Assembly: GCA_963780345.1 (NCBI GenBank)
Contig: CAWABU010000007.1
Location: 211,781-275,780, forward strand
DNA length: 64,000 bases
From: PALSA-693 sp963780345
Lineage (GTDB): Bacteria; Actinomycetota; Acidimicrobiia; Acidimicrobiales; Palsa-688
Reading direction: 5' to 3'
Part shown: positions 42,093 to 51,347 of the stretch, one piece after another
How positions within the stretch are numbered: position 1 is the stretch's first letter
Layout: each line of letters begins with the position of its first letter
Made by a program: the position numbers and the translations under genes
Notes under the pieces: generated by a model
Databases searched by the model: none
The model's input: only the letters and a program-made list of their open reading frames with translations
Told to the model about the DNA's origin: nothing

Positions 42093-44098
42093 GGCCCGTC
42101 CCCTCCGGAGTCGCGGGCGCGGACGTAGCGGCCGAGAGCCATGACCGGAAAGACCAGGCGGTAAAGGTGGTAGTTGATGTTGAAATCCCAGGGGAAGCCG
42201 GTGCCGGTGAACCAGGGCTCGTCCCAGCTGCCATCGGTCCGCTGGGTGTCGACCAGCCAGGCCACTCCCCGGCGGGCGGCGGCGCCTTCCGATTCCCCGC
42301 CGGCCAGGAGAGCCAGCAGGGCCCAGGCCGTCTGTGACGCGGTCGAGGCGCCGCGACCGTGCCAGCCGGCGTCGATGTACGAGCGCATGTCCTCGCCCCA
42401 CCCACCGTCAGGATTCTGGTGGTCCTCGAGCCAGGCGACGGCCCGGCGGATGCGGGCGTCCTCCGGCGGCACGCCGGCCCGGATGAGGGCCGGCACGGCG
42501 GCGCCGGTCCCGTAGACGTAGTTGACGCCCCAGCGGCCGAACCATGATCCGTCCGCTTCCTGCTCGCCGGTCAGCCAGTCCAGCCCCCGTTGCAGCACCT
42601 CGGGAGGCACGCCGGGCTCGTCCACGAGCATTTCGATCACGTGGGCGGTGACGTCGGCCGAAGGAGGGTCGGTGACCTCGCCGAAGTCGCAGAAGGGAAG
42701 GGCGGCGATCAACCGGCTGTCGTTGTCGGCGTCGAACGCCGCCCAGCCGCCGTTCTCGCATTGCATCCCGACGGTCCAGGCCACCGCCCGGGCGCAGGCG
42801 GCGTCACCGAGCGAAGCGGGTGGAGCGGGTGGAGCGGGTGGAACGGGGCCGGTGGCCGGACCCGGCGAGCCCGGGGTGCCGGGCGCGGACCGGGTACGCC
42901 GCAGGGCCAGCACCACCTCGGCGGTGTCGTCGATGTCGGGGTAGTTGTCGTTGGCGAACTCGAAGGCCCACCCGCCGCCGGCCAGCCCCGGCCGGCGCAC
43001 GGCCCAGTCCCCCCGGGTGGTGATCTCCTCGGACTCCAGCCAGCGGGCCGCGGCCGCCAGGGTCGGGTCGTCCGGCGCCGCGCCGGCGTCGGACAGGGCC
43101 ACCATGGCCAGCGCCGTGTCCCACACCGGCGACTGGCAGGCCTCCAGGCGCCGGCCCCGGTCGTCGTGGATGACGAAGTCCTCCAGCCCGGCCAGGGCGG
43201 CGCGTAGCACCGGATGGTCCAGCGGATACCCCTGCAGATGGAGGGCCATGATCGAGTACACGACCGGGGGCTGGATGCCGCCCCAGAGGCCGTCAGCCTC
43301 CTGGCGCTGGACGATCCACTGCTCGGCCCGCCGCAGAGCCGAACTCCGCAGGGCCCGGCGGGGGAGGAACCAGGCGGGCAGTCGTTCGTAGCGGTGCAGG
43401 GCCCGATCGAGAGCGAAGAGCCGGCCCCGGGTGGTGCGGAGACTCTCGGGCGGGGGGACGGCCACGGGCGCGCTCGACCGTAACTCGTCGATGGTGAAGG
43501 GCAGCGGCCGGGCCGGCCGGTGGGCCATCACGATGGTCAGGGCCACCACGGTCTGGCGAGCCCAGCACCCGAAGTCGTAGATGTTCAGCGGGGCCCCGGG
43601 CGGGAGGAACATGATCTCCGGGGGCACCACCGGAAGGTCCTCCCAGTCCCATCGGCCCAGCAGAGCCAGCCAGATGCGGGTGAACACCCGGCTGCCTTCG
43701 ATCCCCCCGTGGTCGCGTATCCAGGCCGCCGTGGCCCGCATGGGCGGTGAGTCGGCCGCGTCGCCGGCCAGACGCAGGGCCACGTAGGCCTCGATGGTCG
43801 TCGAAAGATCGGGCGGCCCGCCGTAGAAGGTGCTCCAGGTCCCGTCGTCGTGCCGGTTGGCCCGGATCCACCGGGCCGAATCGCCTGCACGGTCGGCCTC
43901 GAAGATGCCGAGGAAGTGGCGCAGCAGGAGATCCTCGGCGTCCATCGTCACGTTGGTCTCGAGCTCCCCCTTCCACCAGCCGTCCTGATGCTGCCGCTTT
44001 CGGAGGTGGTCGCTGGCGGCCGCCAACGCCATCCGGGCCCGGTCGACGGCATCGCCGGTGTCGACCGTGTCAGGCGGAGTAGCGGCGATTGCGGTCAC
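42089..44098 (-). CDS. shc: Squalene-hopene cyclase
   Basis: The 669-aa product has an N-terminal alpha-barrel, repeated QW-type motifs (QRQEADGLWGGI, QNPDGGWGEDM, QEADGSWFGRWG, QRTDGSWDEPWF) and the catalytic DIDD at 388-391 (NYPDIDDTAEVV). It cyclises squalene to hopene or hopanol at the membrane. Between about 401 and 430 a Pro-rich insertion with P-P-A repeats sits after the catalytic motif, encoded by a GGTGGAGCG-type repeat. GTG at 44098 overlaps the stop of the polyprenyl synthase gene. Confidence 0.93.
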   Translation of the reverse strand: MTAIAATPPDTVDTGDAVDRARMALAAASDHLRKRQHQDGWWKGELETNVTMDAEDLLLRHFLGIFEADRAGDSARWIRANRHDDGTWSTFYGGPPDLSTTIEAYVALRLAGDAADSPPMRATAAWIRDHGGIEGSRVFTRIWLALLGRWDWEDLPVVPPEIMFLPPGAPLNIYDFGCWARQTVVALTIVMAHRPARPLPFTIDELRSSAPVAVPPPESLRTTRGRLFALDRALHRYERLPAWFLPRRALRSSALRRAEQWIVQRQEADGLWGGIQPPVVYSIMALHLQGYPLDHPVLRAALAGLEDFVIHDDRGRRLEACQSPVWDTALAMVALSDAGAAPDDPTLAAAARWLESEEITTRGDWAVRRPGLAGGGWAFEFANDNYPDIDDTAEVVLALRRTRSAPGTPGSPGPATGPVPPAPPAPPASLGDAACARAVAWTVGMQCENGGWAAFDADNDSRLIAALPFCDFGEVTDPPSADVTAHVIEMLVDEPGVPPEVLQRGLDWLTGEQEADGSWFGRWGVNYVYGTGAAVPALIRAGVPPEDARIRRAVAWLEDHQNPDGGWGEDMRSYIDAGWHGRGASTASQTAWALLALLAGGESEGAAARRGVAWLVDTQRTDGSWDEPWFTGTGFPWDFNINYHLYRLVFPVMALGRYVRARDSGGDGP

Positions 44099-45241
44099 GA
44101 GTCCCGCTCGACGACGTACACCGCCAGGTCGGCCAGGTCCCGGTGCGGGATGGCCGACAGCCGTACCCGCTCGAGGGCGCCGAGGGCGGCGTCGAGGTTG
44201 GCCTTGGCCCGCACCGCCGTCCACTCCCGGCCGCCGCAGGCTTCGACCAGATAGGTGGCCCGCTCGATCTGATCGGTGTCGAGGGGCTGCGGGGATTGGG
44301 GCCATGCGGCCGTCCGGCCTGCTGCCGCGGTGCCGTCGGGCCCGGTCCGTCGACTCGGCTCCGTCGAACTCGGCTCCGTCGAACTCGGCCGGGACCTCCG
44401 GGGGGGTCGAGACGGGACCGGAGATCAGGTCTCGCAGCTCGTCTGATTCGGGGCCTCCGGCCGCCAGGGCGGACACGACCGGCATCGACTTCTTCCGCTG
44501 CCGGAGGTCGCTGCCGGCGGGCTTGCCGGTCTGGCCCGGGTCCCCCCAGATCCCGAGCAGATCGTCGACGGCCTGGAAGGCCAGCCCCAGATAACGGCCG
44601 TAGTCGCGGAGGGCTCCGACCGTGGCACCCGGCGCCCCGGCCAGGATGGCGCCCATCGAGGCCGCGCAGCCGAGCAGGGCGCCGGTCTTGGCCGCGGACA
44701 TGCCCATGCACTGCTCGACGGTCACGTCGCGCCGGCTCTCGAAGGCGATGTCGTCGGCCTGGCCCGCGATCATGGCGGCGGTGGCATCCGCCAACGCCGC
44801 CGAAGCGGCCGCCCCGCGCCCGAAGGGGGTTTCCAGAAGGACCTGGTGGGCCAGAATCTGCAGGGCGTCGCCGGCGACGATCGCCGGGCCGATCCCGTAG
44901 ACGGACCACACCGTCGGGCGGTGGTGGCGTTCCGTGTCGGTGTCGATGATGTCGTCGTGGATGAGGGAGAAGTTGTGGACCAGCTCCACCGCCACGGCCC
45001 CGGGCACGCCGATCCCGGCCTCGGCCCAGGCCGCCTCGGCGGAAAGGATGGCCAGGGTGGGCCGGATGCCCTTGCCCCCGGGCGAGCTGACCGGGTTGCC
45101 GCCCGGATCGGTCCAGCCCATGTGATAGCTGGCGAGGCGCCGGATCTCGGGCGCCAGTCGTTCGATGGCCTCGCTCAGGGCCGGGGCGACGGCCCGGCGG
45201 GAGCGGGCCAGTACCTCGGGAACGCCGATGGTCGGGGTCAC
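44095..45241 (-). CDS. Polyprenyl diphosphate synthase in the hopanoid operon, frame-interrupted
   Basis: From GTG at 45241 the frame reads an IPPS: GGKGIRPTLAILSAEAAWAE, first Asp motif HDDIIDTDTERHHRP, and second Asp motif FQAVDDLLGIWGDPGQTGKP. After E-F-D-G-A repeats the frame is lost; the C-terminus continues one frame over (QIERATYLVEACGGREWTAV, LADLAVYVVERDS) to TGA at 44097-44095. The phase change lies between about 44285 and 44365, beside two GAGTTCGACGGAGCC repeats. It should make the allylic diphosphate (FPP or GGPP) feeding HpnD. Translational coupling to shc through GTGA suggests the gene is meant to be intact. Confidence 0.82.
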
Positions 45242-46738
45242 GCCACCTCCTCGGTGTCGGTTGGGTGCAGAGAACGGGAGCCGGCGAGGGCCGGTGCGGG
45301 GTCGGCGGCACCCGGGGAGCGGCGGGATGGCGTCGAAGTTGGGTCGGCCCGGGCCAGGACCGAGGCCGCGGCGGCCCGGCCGCTTCTGACCGCGCCTTCC
45401 ATGGTGGCCGGCCATCCGGTGTCGGTCCAGGCCCCGGCCACGGCCAGGCCGGGCCAGGACAGTGGCCGGTCCCGGTCGCAAGGCCGCGGTGCCCGGTCGG
45501 GCCCGGAAGGTGGCGGCGCGCTCCTTGGTGACCACGGAGTCGATCAGCCGGGCCCCGGCGACGGCCGGGAGCGTCCGGCCGAGCTCGCCGGCCACCCATC
45601 CGACCAGCTCGTCGGGCCGCCGGCCGAGGAACTCGTCCGCGGCCGAGATCGATACGGCCAGATACTGCGATTGGTCGGCCTCGGCCGGCCGTCCCGACGA
45701 CGAGGTGCGGTCGAACACCCAGAAGACCGGCGAGCCCAACACGGCCAGGAGCGGCCAATCGCTCACCCGGCGATCGAAGACCAGGTGGACGTCGATGACG
45801 GCCGAGGTGCCGAGGTCGGCCAGACGGCTCTGGTGCGGTACGGCCTCCGGAGGGAGGAGGGAACCGGCCGTATCGTGAGGGACGGCGACGATGACGGCAT
45901 CGGCGTCGAACCAGCCGCCGTCGACCGTGACGGTGAACCGGGGCCGGTCGCCCGGGCCCGCCTCGTTGGCCCGGCCGCCGGACTCGATCGATCGGACGGG
46001 TACACCCAGGCGGACCTCGACGCCGGCCTGGGCCAGGGCGGCCGCCGCCCGGTCGCCGTGCAGCTGGCCGAGTGGCACCCGGCTCCAGCCGATGTCGGCC
46101 GCCCGGGCGTCGTGGAGCAGACCGGTCTGGAAGACCTTCGTCGCCATGGCGAGGGAGGCATCCCGGGCCGGAAGGTTGACGGTGGGCACGGTGATGAGAT
46201 CCCAGAGGGCGGCCACGCTGGCCGGGGATTGTCCGTGCCGGGCCAGCCAGGACCCGAACGACTCCTGATCCAGGGCGGGATCCTCCAGGTCGAGTCGGCC
46301 CAACGCCAGGAGGGCCCGGCCGGCCGCCAGTCGATCGGCGGGCGGGAGATGCGGATAGCGCAGGACCGACCCGGCCAGATGCAGGGGAGCGGGAAGCACG
46401 CCCCGTCGAAGCCGGCCGATCCGTGGTGGCCCGCCGGGCCGGGCTGCGGGTGCGGCCACCGGGAGGTCGAGCCGGTCCGGCAACTCGACGTCCGATCGGG
46501 CGCCGATCCGGGCCAGGAAGGACAGGTACTGATCGCAGCACCGGAGAAACACGTGCTGGCCGTTGTCGATCCAGCGGTCGCCGTGCCGGAAGGACCAGGT
46601 GAGACCGCCGAGGCGGTTGCGTCGTTCGAGCAGAGTCACCCGGGCGCCCCGGTCGGCGCAGGCCAGGGCGGCGGCCAGGCCGGCGAGGCCCCCGCCGATC
46701 ACCGCGACGCGCGGCCCGTTGCGGGTGGGTGGGTTCAC
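45238..46738 (-). CDS. hpnE: Squalene-associated FAD-dependent desaturase HpnE, frame-interrupted
   Basis: From GTG at 46738 the product reads VAVIGGGLAGLAAALACADR, RRNRLGGLTWSFRHGDRWID, NGQHVFLRCCDQYLSFLARI and SVVTKERAATFRARPGTAAL. The end continues in another frame as LAVAGAWTDTGWPATMEGAV and RSGRAAAASVLA, to TGA at 45240-45238. Removing one base near 45451-45457 (GGGCCAG) joins them as ATVLPGLAVAGAW. HpnE reduces hydroxysqualene from HpnC to squalene in the HpnCDE route. GTGA overlaps link it to hpnD and to the polyprenyl synthase gene. Confidence 0.88.
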
Positions 46739-47589
46739 GCCGCCCCCCGGGCCAGGGCCCGTACCGCCACCGCCGCCTTCTCGTGAGGAGGTAGCGAGAG
46801 GCGGCCCCGGAGCACGCCCGCAGGGTCGCGCTGGATGCGCACCAGCAGCCGGCGATAGATGCCGGCCATGGCGGCGGTACAGGCACGCGACCGCCAGTCG
46901 AGCATGGGCAGCAGCGTCATCCCACGCTGGTACCACTCCTCCGCCCGGGCGGCTTCGAAGCTGATGAGCGCCGTCAGGTCGTCGAGGTCGCCCTGGAGGT
47001 CGGGCGCCACGCCGAAGCGCTCCCGGTCCTCGTGGGGGAGGTACACGCGGCCCATCTGGTCGCGGTCCTCGATGATGTCGCGGAGGATGTTGGTGATCTG
47101 GAGGGCCACGCCGAGGTCGTCGGCGAGGGGCAAGGCTCGCTCGGGGTCCGTGGTGCCGTAGACGCCGAGACTGAGCCGCCCGATGCTGCCGGCGACCCGC
47201 CGGCAGTAGCCCACCAGGTCATCGAAGGTCCGATACCCCCGGCCGTGAACATCCATTTCGCAGCCGTCGATCAGGTCGTCGAAGGCGGAGAGCGGAACCA
47301 CGAAGCGCCGGTCCACATCGGCGAGAGCCACCAGCACCGGGTCGTCCCCCTCGTAGGGATCGTCGCCGGCGACGGCCGCCACATCCTTACGGGCGTCGGC
47401 GAGGGCGGCCAGCTTGTCGGTCACCGGGCTGTCGCCGTCGCCGATGTCGTCGATGCGCCGGGCCAGGGCGTAGAGGGCGCTCATGGCCTTACGCTTGGGT
47501 GGAGGGAGAAGCTTGATCCCGTAGGAAAAGTTCCGAGCCTCGGTGGTCGTGATCTCTTCGCACCGGCGGTAGGCCTCGTCGAGGTTCAT
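46735..47589 (-). CDS. hpnD: Presqualene diphosphate synthase HpnD
   Basis: The 284-aa product is a trans-isoprenyl head-to-head synthase: ARNFSYGIKLLPPPKRKAMS, LYALARRIDDIGDG (first Asp motif variant), LVGYCRRVAGSIGRLSLGVY, and second Asp motif GVALQITNILRDIIEDRDQM. It condenses two FPP to presqualene diphosphate. Its ATG overlaps the hpnC stop (ATGA), and its own stop overlaps the GTG of hpnE. Confidence 0.92.
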   Translation of the reverse strand: MNLDEAYRRCEEITTTEARNFSYGIKLLPPPKRKAMSALYALARRIDDIGDGDSPVTDKLAALADARKDVAAVAGDDPYEGDDPVLVALADVDRRFVVPLSAFDDLIDGCEMDVHGRGYRTFDDLVGYCRRVAGSIGRLSLGVYGTTDPERALPLADDLGVALQITNILRDIIEDRDQMGRVYLPHEDRERFGVAPDLQGDLDDLTALISFEAARAEEWYQRGMTLLPMLDWRSRACTAAMAGIYRRLLVRIQRDPAGVLRGRLSLPPHEKAAVAVRALARGAA

Positions 47590-48524
47590 GATGCCTCGCG
47601 GCGCGCCACAGGGCCCCGGAGGGCGGCGATCAGGTGGGATGCGACCCGCCGGGGCGCCGGCCTCGGCGTTCCCTGGAGCGGGTCGAAACCATGGTCGGCC
47701 ACCGCGTCGAGGGCCGCCTGGCCGCCGGCCCAGAAGCCGGCGACGGCCCATCTGGCCCGTCCCGACAGGGCCCGGATGAGAGGTGCTCCCTCATCGAGCA
47801 TCCGCCGGGCCCGAGCGACCTGGAAGGCCATCAGGCCCCGCAGGGCCGCCGATGCCGGCGGGCCGGCGGTCAGCTCGCGGGGGTCCACGCCGAAACGAGC
47901 CTGGTCGTCGGCCGGCAGGTAGATGCGGCCGGCGGCCGCGTCCTCGGCGACGTCCTGCCAGTGTTCGGCCAGCTGCAGCCCGGAGCAGATCCGGTCGGAC
48001 CAGGCGAATCGCTCCGGGTCGGCGGCGTCGAAGATGTACAGGACCAATCGTCCGATCGGGTCCGCCGACAGCCGGCAGTAGCCGACCAGGTCGGCGAAGG
48101 TGGCGTAGCCGCGGACCACCTGGTCCTGCTGGTTGGCGGCGATCAGCTTCCGGAGGTCGCCGGGATCGGCGCCGAGCCTACGAACGGTACGGGCGGCGTT
48201 GGCCACCAGCGGGTGGAGGTGGCCATGCTCCGGGTCGGTCAGGGCCCGCTCGGTCTGTCCGGCCAGCCAGTCCAGGGCTTCCACCCGATCGCCCTCGTAC
48301 TCGTCGCCGAGATAGTCGACCAGCCGGGCGAAACCGTAGATCGCCATCAGGTGCGATCGCGTGTCCCGCCCGAGCAGACGCGACGCCACCCGGAAGTTCT
48401 CGCCCGCGGCTCGGCCCAGGATCCGGTCGGGCCCGGGCAGGCCCGGGGGGACCGCCGGATGGGCACCGGGGAGAGTGGGTGGCGTGATGCCGGTAGGAGT
48501 GTAAGAAGCTGACCGCGTGGTCAC
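47586..48524 (-). CDS. hpnC: Hydroxysqualene synthase HpnC
   Basis: The 312-aa product matches HpnC: AAGENFRVASRLLGRDTRSH, LMAIYGFARLVDYLGDEYEG (Asp-rich site 1), DLVGYCRLSADPIGRLVLYI and CSGLQLAEHWQDVAEDAAAG (site 2), RIYLPADDQARFGVD. It turns presqualene diphosphate into hydroxysqualene. It is the first gene of the hopanoid operon and starts 51 bp downstream of the MerR-TetR regulator on the same strand. Confidence 0.92.
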   Translation of the reverse strand: MTTRSASYTPTGITPPTLPGAHPAVPPGLPGPDRILGRAAGENFRVASRLLGRDTRSHLMAIYGFARLVDYLGDEYEGDRVEALDWLAGQTERALTDPEHGHLHPLVANAARTVRRLGADPGDLRKLIAANQQDQVVRGYATFADLVGYCRLSADPIGRLVLYIFDAADPERFAWSDRICSGLQLAEHWQDVAEDAAAGRIYLPADDQARFGVDPRELTAGPPASAALRGLMAFQVARARRMLDEGAPLIRALSGRARWAVAGFWAGGQAALDAVADHGFDPLQGTPRPAPRRVASHLIAALRGPVARREAS

Positions 48525-48575
48525 CAGATGTACGCGCTCGGAAGGCGCGTGTCAAGGACCCCAGGGGCCAGAGGC

Positions 48576-49346
48576 TCAGCTGAGCGGTTCGGGCGAGCCG
48601 CCCAGATCGTCCCCGAGCCCGTCGTCGGGCGGCCAGTCGGTGCCGACGGCCCAGACCAGCACGGTGGCGAACGCCGACTGGATGATCGACAAGCCGGCCT
48701 TGATGGCGATCTCGGGCTCGGCCCCCCGGCCGGTAAAAGGCCGGCCCGCCGCTTCCGCCAGGGTCCGCAAGACGTGGCGGGCCAGTTCGGCGCTCGGCTC
48801 GTGCCCTTTGGCGGCCCGGGCCCCGAGCTCCAGCAAGATGGGGAGGACCCCGGCCACCAGATGGCCGAAGACCATGGCGGTCTTCTCGGGGTCGCCAGTG
48901 AGCCCCGCCGGACCGCCGAGGGCGGTGACGGCCGAAGCGAACCGGGACTCGGTATCGGCCAGGAGGGACTCGATGGCCGCGGTGAGAAGATCCTCTTTGG
49001 ACGCGAAGTGTCGGTAGACGGTGCCCTTCGCCACCTGGGCGGCCTCCGCGATGTCACTCACGGTCACCTCGCTGTAACCCCGCGTCTTGAAGGCCTCGAT
49101 GGCCACGGCCACCACGCGCGCCCGGCACTCGGGGGAGTCGGCGGCCGCCTGGGACCGAATGAGGCGCAGCGCTTCCAGGTGGCGTTCGTCGTATCCGAAC
49201 CGGTTGGCCGTTTCTCGCACCGGAGGGGGGATCATCCCGGCCCGGCGGTAGTGATGGATGGTGCTGGCGGGCACTCCGCTGCGAGCCACCAGCTCGGAAA
49301 GCGAGAAACGTCGATCGGATCGGGCATCCGGCTCCGCCGGCCGCAT
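48576..49346 (-). CDS. Hybrid regulator: MerR-type HTH fused to a TetR-family protein
   Basis: The 256-aa product has two DNA-binding domains. Residues about 13-65 are a MerR-like helix-turn-helix (FSLSELVARSGVPASTIHHY, RRAGMIPPPVRETANRFGYD). Residues about 80-130 are a TetR HTH (AIEAFKTRGYSEVTVSDIAE, AAQVAKGTVYRHFASKEDLL). A TetR-type ligand domain (about 140-245) follows. It lies directly upstream of hpnC on the same strand and is a natural candidate to control the hopanoid operon, possibly in response to a lipid-like ligand. That role is inferred from position only. Confidence 0.82.
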   Translation of the reverse strand: MRPAEPDARSDRRFSLSELVARSGVPASTIHHYRRAGMIPPPVRETANRFGYDERHLEALRLIRSQAAADSPECRARVVAVAIEAFKTRGYSEVTVSDIAEAAQVAKGTVYRHFASKEDLLTAAIESLLADTESRFASAVTALGGPAGLTGDPEKTAMVFGHLVAGVLPILLELGARAAKGHEPSAELARHVLRTLAEAAGRPFTGRGAEPEIAIKAGLSIIQSAFATVLVWAVGTDWPPDDGLGDDLGGSPEPLS

Positions 49347-49444
49347 CGGAATGCCTCAGATGGCCGGTGCGAACCGGCCGGGGTCGGACATGCCCTCAGT
49401 GTGCCTCTTTTTGCCGGCCGCGTCGACTGGCCCGAGGGTCGGGC

Positions 49445-50392
49445 CTAACTGGTCGGAACGGTGCCCAGGCGGCCCTTCTGGAAGTCTTCGAAGGCCTGGA
49501 CCAGCTCGGCCCGGGTGTTCATCACGAAAGGGCCGTAGTGGGCCACGGGCTCACCGATGGGACGGCCGCCGAGCATCAGCACCTCGAAGCCGGGCGACCG
49601 GCTGTCCTGGGTCTGATCGGCTGCCACTACCACGGTGTCGCCTGCCCCCAGTACGGCCAGCTGGCCGGTCCGAATCGGGCGCCGGTCGGGCCCGACTCCG
49701 CCCCGACCGGCGAGGATGTAGACCAGGGCGTTCGCGTCCCGATCCCACGGCAGCTCCAGTCGGGCGCCGGGGGCGACGGTGGCGTGCACCATGGTGATCG
49801 GGGTGTAGGTGGCCCCGGGCCCGGAGTGCTCGCCGACCCGGCCGGCGATGACCCGGACGAGGGCGCCGCCATCGGGCGAGCTCAGCAGGGTGACCCGGTC
49901 CCGTCCGATGTCCTGGTAGCGCGGATCGACCCACTTGGCCGAGGCGGGCAGGTTGACCCAGAGCTGGATGCCGTGGAACAGGCCGCCGCTCGCGACCAGG
50001 GCCTCCGGCGGTCGCTCGATGTGGAGGATTCCCGATCCGGCCGTCATCCACTGGGTGTCGCCGTCGGCAATGAGGCCACCGCCGCCGGTTGAGTCCCGGT
50101 GCTGGAAGGTGCCATCGATCATGTAGGTCACGGTTTCGAACCCGCGGTGGGGATGCCAGGCCGTGCCCCTCGGCTCACCAGGTGCGTACTCAACCTCCCC
50201 CATCTGATCCATGTGCACGAAGGGATCGAGACGATCGACGGCGACGCCGGCAAAAGCCCGGTGCACCGGAAAGCCTTCCCCCTCGAACCCCGACGGGGCG
50301 GTGGTGATGGACTCGACCGGCCGGGGCCGGCCGGGCCCGGCCGGGCGAACGCCGGGCAGTGACGAAAGGTCGTCGACGGTGACAGCGGGCAT
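49445..50392 (-). CDS. Pirin-family protein
   Basis: The 315-aa bicupin shows the pirin metal site in HPHRGFETVTYMIDG, H-x-D-S at FQHRDSTGG, TAGSGILHIER (in place of the usual H-x-E), and a pirin_C domain ending in GEPVAHYGPFVMNTRAELVQ, AFEDFQKGRLG. Pirins bind Fe and include quercetinases and redox regulators. Its start is 113 bp from the divergent MBL-hydrolase gene, with a perfect 16-bp palindrome between them. Confidence 0.88.
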   Translation of the reverse strand: MPAVTVDDLSSLPGVRPAGPGRPRPVESITTAPSGFEGEGFPVHRAFAGVAVDRLDPFVHMDQMGEVEYAPGEPRGTAWHPHRGFETVTYMIDGTFQHRDSTGGGGLIADGDTQWMTAGSGILHIERPPEALVASGGLFHGIQLWVNLPASAKWVDPRYQDIGRDRVTLLSSPDGGALVRVIAGRVGEHSGPGATYTPITMVHATVAPGARLELPWDRDANALVYILAGRGGVGPDRRPIRTGQLAVLGAGDTVVVAADQTQDSRSPGFEVLMLGGRPIGEPVAHYGPFVMNTRAELVQAFEDFQKGRLGTVPTS

Positions 50393-50444
50393 GTGGACTC
50401 CTCGGCTCGTAATCGACGCTCAGCGCTTACGCCCCATGGAACCA

Positions 50445-50460
50445 AGTTGCGTACGCAACT
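50445..50460. promoter_or_regulatory. Perfect 16-bp palindrome, probable operator
   Basis: AGTTGCGTACGCAACT is a perfect palindrome in the 113-bp gap between the divergent pirin and MBL-hydrolase genes, 52 bases from the pirin ATG and 45 bases from the MBL ATG. Length, symmetry and position suit a dimeric repressor such as a MarR, HxlR or Rrf2 type. No regulator gene of those types is adjacent, so the protein that binds is unknown. Confidence 0.6.
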
Positions 50461-50505
50461 ATTCCGAGGTCACCCTGCGATGCCGGCCGACCTACGATCA
50501 CCGTG

Positions 50506-51222
50506 ATGGCCGACGATGACCGCCTTTATTTCCGCCAGCTGCTCTCGGGACGCGATTTCGCCGTGACCGATCAGCTCGCCACCCAAATGGTCAACTTTTC
50601 CTATCTGATCGGCGATCGAGAGCAGCATCAATGTCTGATCGTCGACCCGGCGTATGGGATCGATGACCTGCTCGAGGTCGCCGCCGCTGACGACATGACG
50701 ATTGCCGGCGTTCTCGTCACGCACCACCACCCGGACCATGTGGGCGGGGCGATGATGGGCTACCGGATCGAGGGGGTGGCCGAGCTGCTCGGTCGGGTGG
50801 CGGTGCCGGTCCATACCCATCGCCAGGAGGCCGCCTCGGTCGCCCGGATCACCGGTCTCGACGGTCGGGATGTGGTCGGCCACGACAGCGGCGACCGGGT
50901 GGCGGTGGGCGGGGTCGAGGTGGAGCTGCTGCATACCCCCGGACACACGCCGGGAAGCCAGTGCTTCCTGATCGACGGGATGCTCGTCGCGGGCGACACC
51001 CTCTTCCTGGAAGGGTGCGGCCGGACGGATCTGCCCGGCAGCGACTCGGCCGCCATGTACGAGAGCTTGCAGCGCCTGGCGGCGCTTCCCGACAGCACGG
51101 TGGTGTATCCCGGGCACCGGTACTCCGTTCCGTCCACGGCGACGTTGGCGGCGGTCAAGGAGATCAACATGGTCTTCAAGCCGTCCACCCGGGAAGCCTG
51201 GCTGGCGATCTTCGGCAACTGA
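50506..51222 (+). CDS. Metallo-beta-lactamase-fold hydrolase (glyoxalase II-like)
   Basis: The 238-aa product has the MBL metal motif VLVTHHHPDHVGG, a second His in HTPGHTPGSQCFLIDG, VAGDTLFLEGCGRTDLPGSD and the final VVYPGHRYSVPSTATL. The G-C-G-R-T-D-L-P-G stretch is typical of the glyoxalase II/persulfide dioxygenase-like subgroup. The substrate could be a thioester or a persulfide. It is divergent from pirin across the palindrome. Confidence 0.83.
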   Translation: MADDDRLYFRQLLSGRDFAVTDQLATQMVNFSYLIGDREQHQCLIVDPAYGIDDLLEVAAADDMTIAGVLVTHHHPDHVGGAMMGYRIEGVAELLGRVAVPVHTHRQEAASVARITGLDGRDVVGHDSGDRVAVGGVEVELLHTPGHTPGSQCFLIDGMLVAGDTLFLEGCGRTDLPGSDSAAMYESLQRLAALPDSTVVYPGHRYSVPSTATLAAVKEINMVFKPSTREAWLAIFGN

Positions 51223-51257
51223 CCGCCCGGTCGGGACGCCCTAGTGGGCTGCCTGCG

Positions 51258-51335
51258 AACTCGACGCCGGAAACTCGCGGCCAGCTGTCGTCATGCGACC
51301 AGGCATTCTGATCGCCGAGTTTCCGGCGTCGAGTT
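51258..51335. repeat. 20-bp perfect inverted repeat between convergent genes
   Basis: AACTCGACGCCGGAAACTCG (51258-51277) is exactly complementary to CGAGTTTCCGGCGTCGAGTT (51316-51335), with a 38-nt spacer. It lies between the stop of the MBL gene and the end of the BldD-like gene, so it could end transcripts from both sides. Neither arm is followed by a T-run. A small mobile or REP-like element is an alternative. Confidence 0.7.
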
Positions 51336-51347
51336 TCTGGCCGGCCC

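Noticed and set aside
42089..46936. Apparent single 1615-codon protein spanning hpnE, polyprenyl synthase and shc
   Set aside because: The three genes share a frame only because of the indels in hpnE and the synthase. True C-termini of both lie in other frames and overlap the next GTG as GTGA, so it is not a natural fusion.
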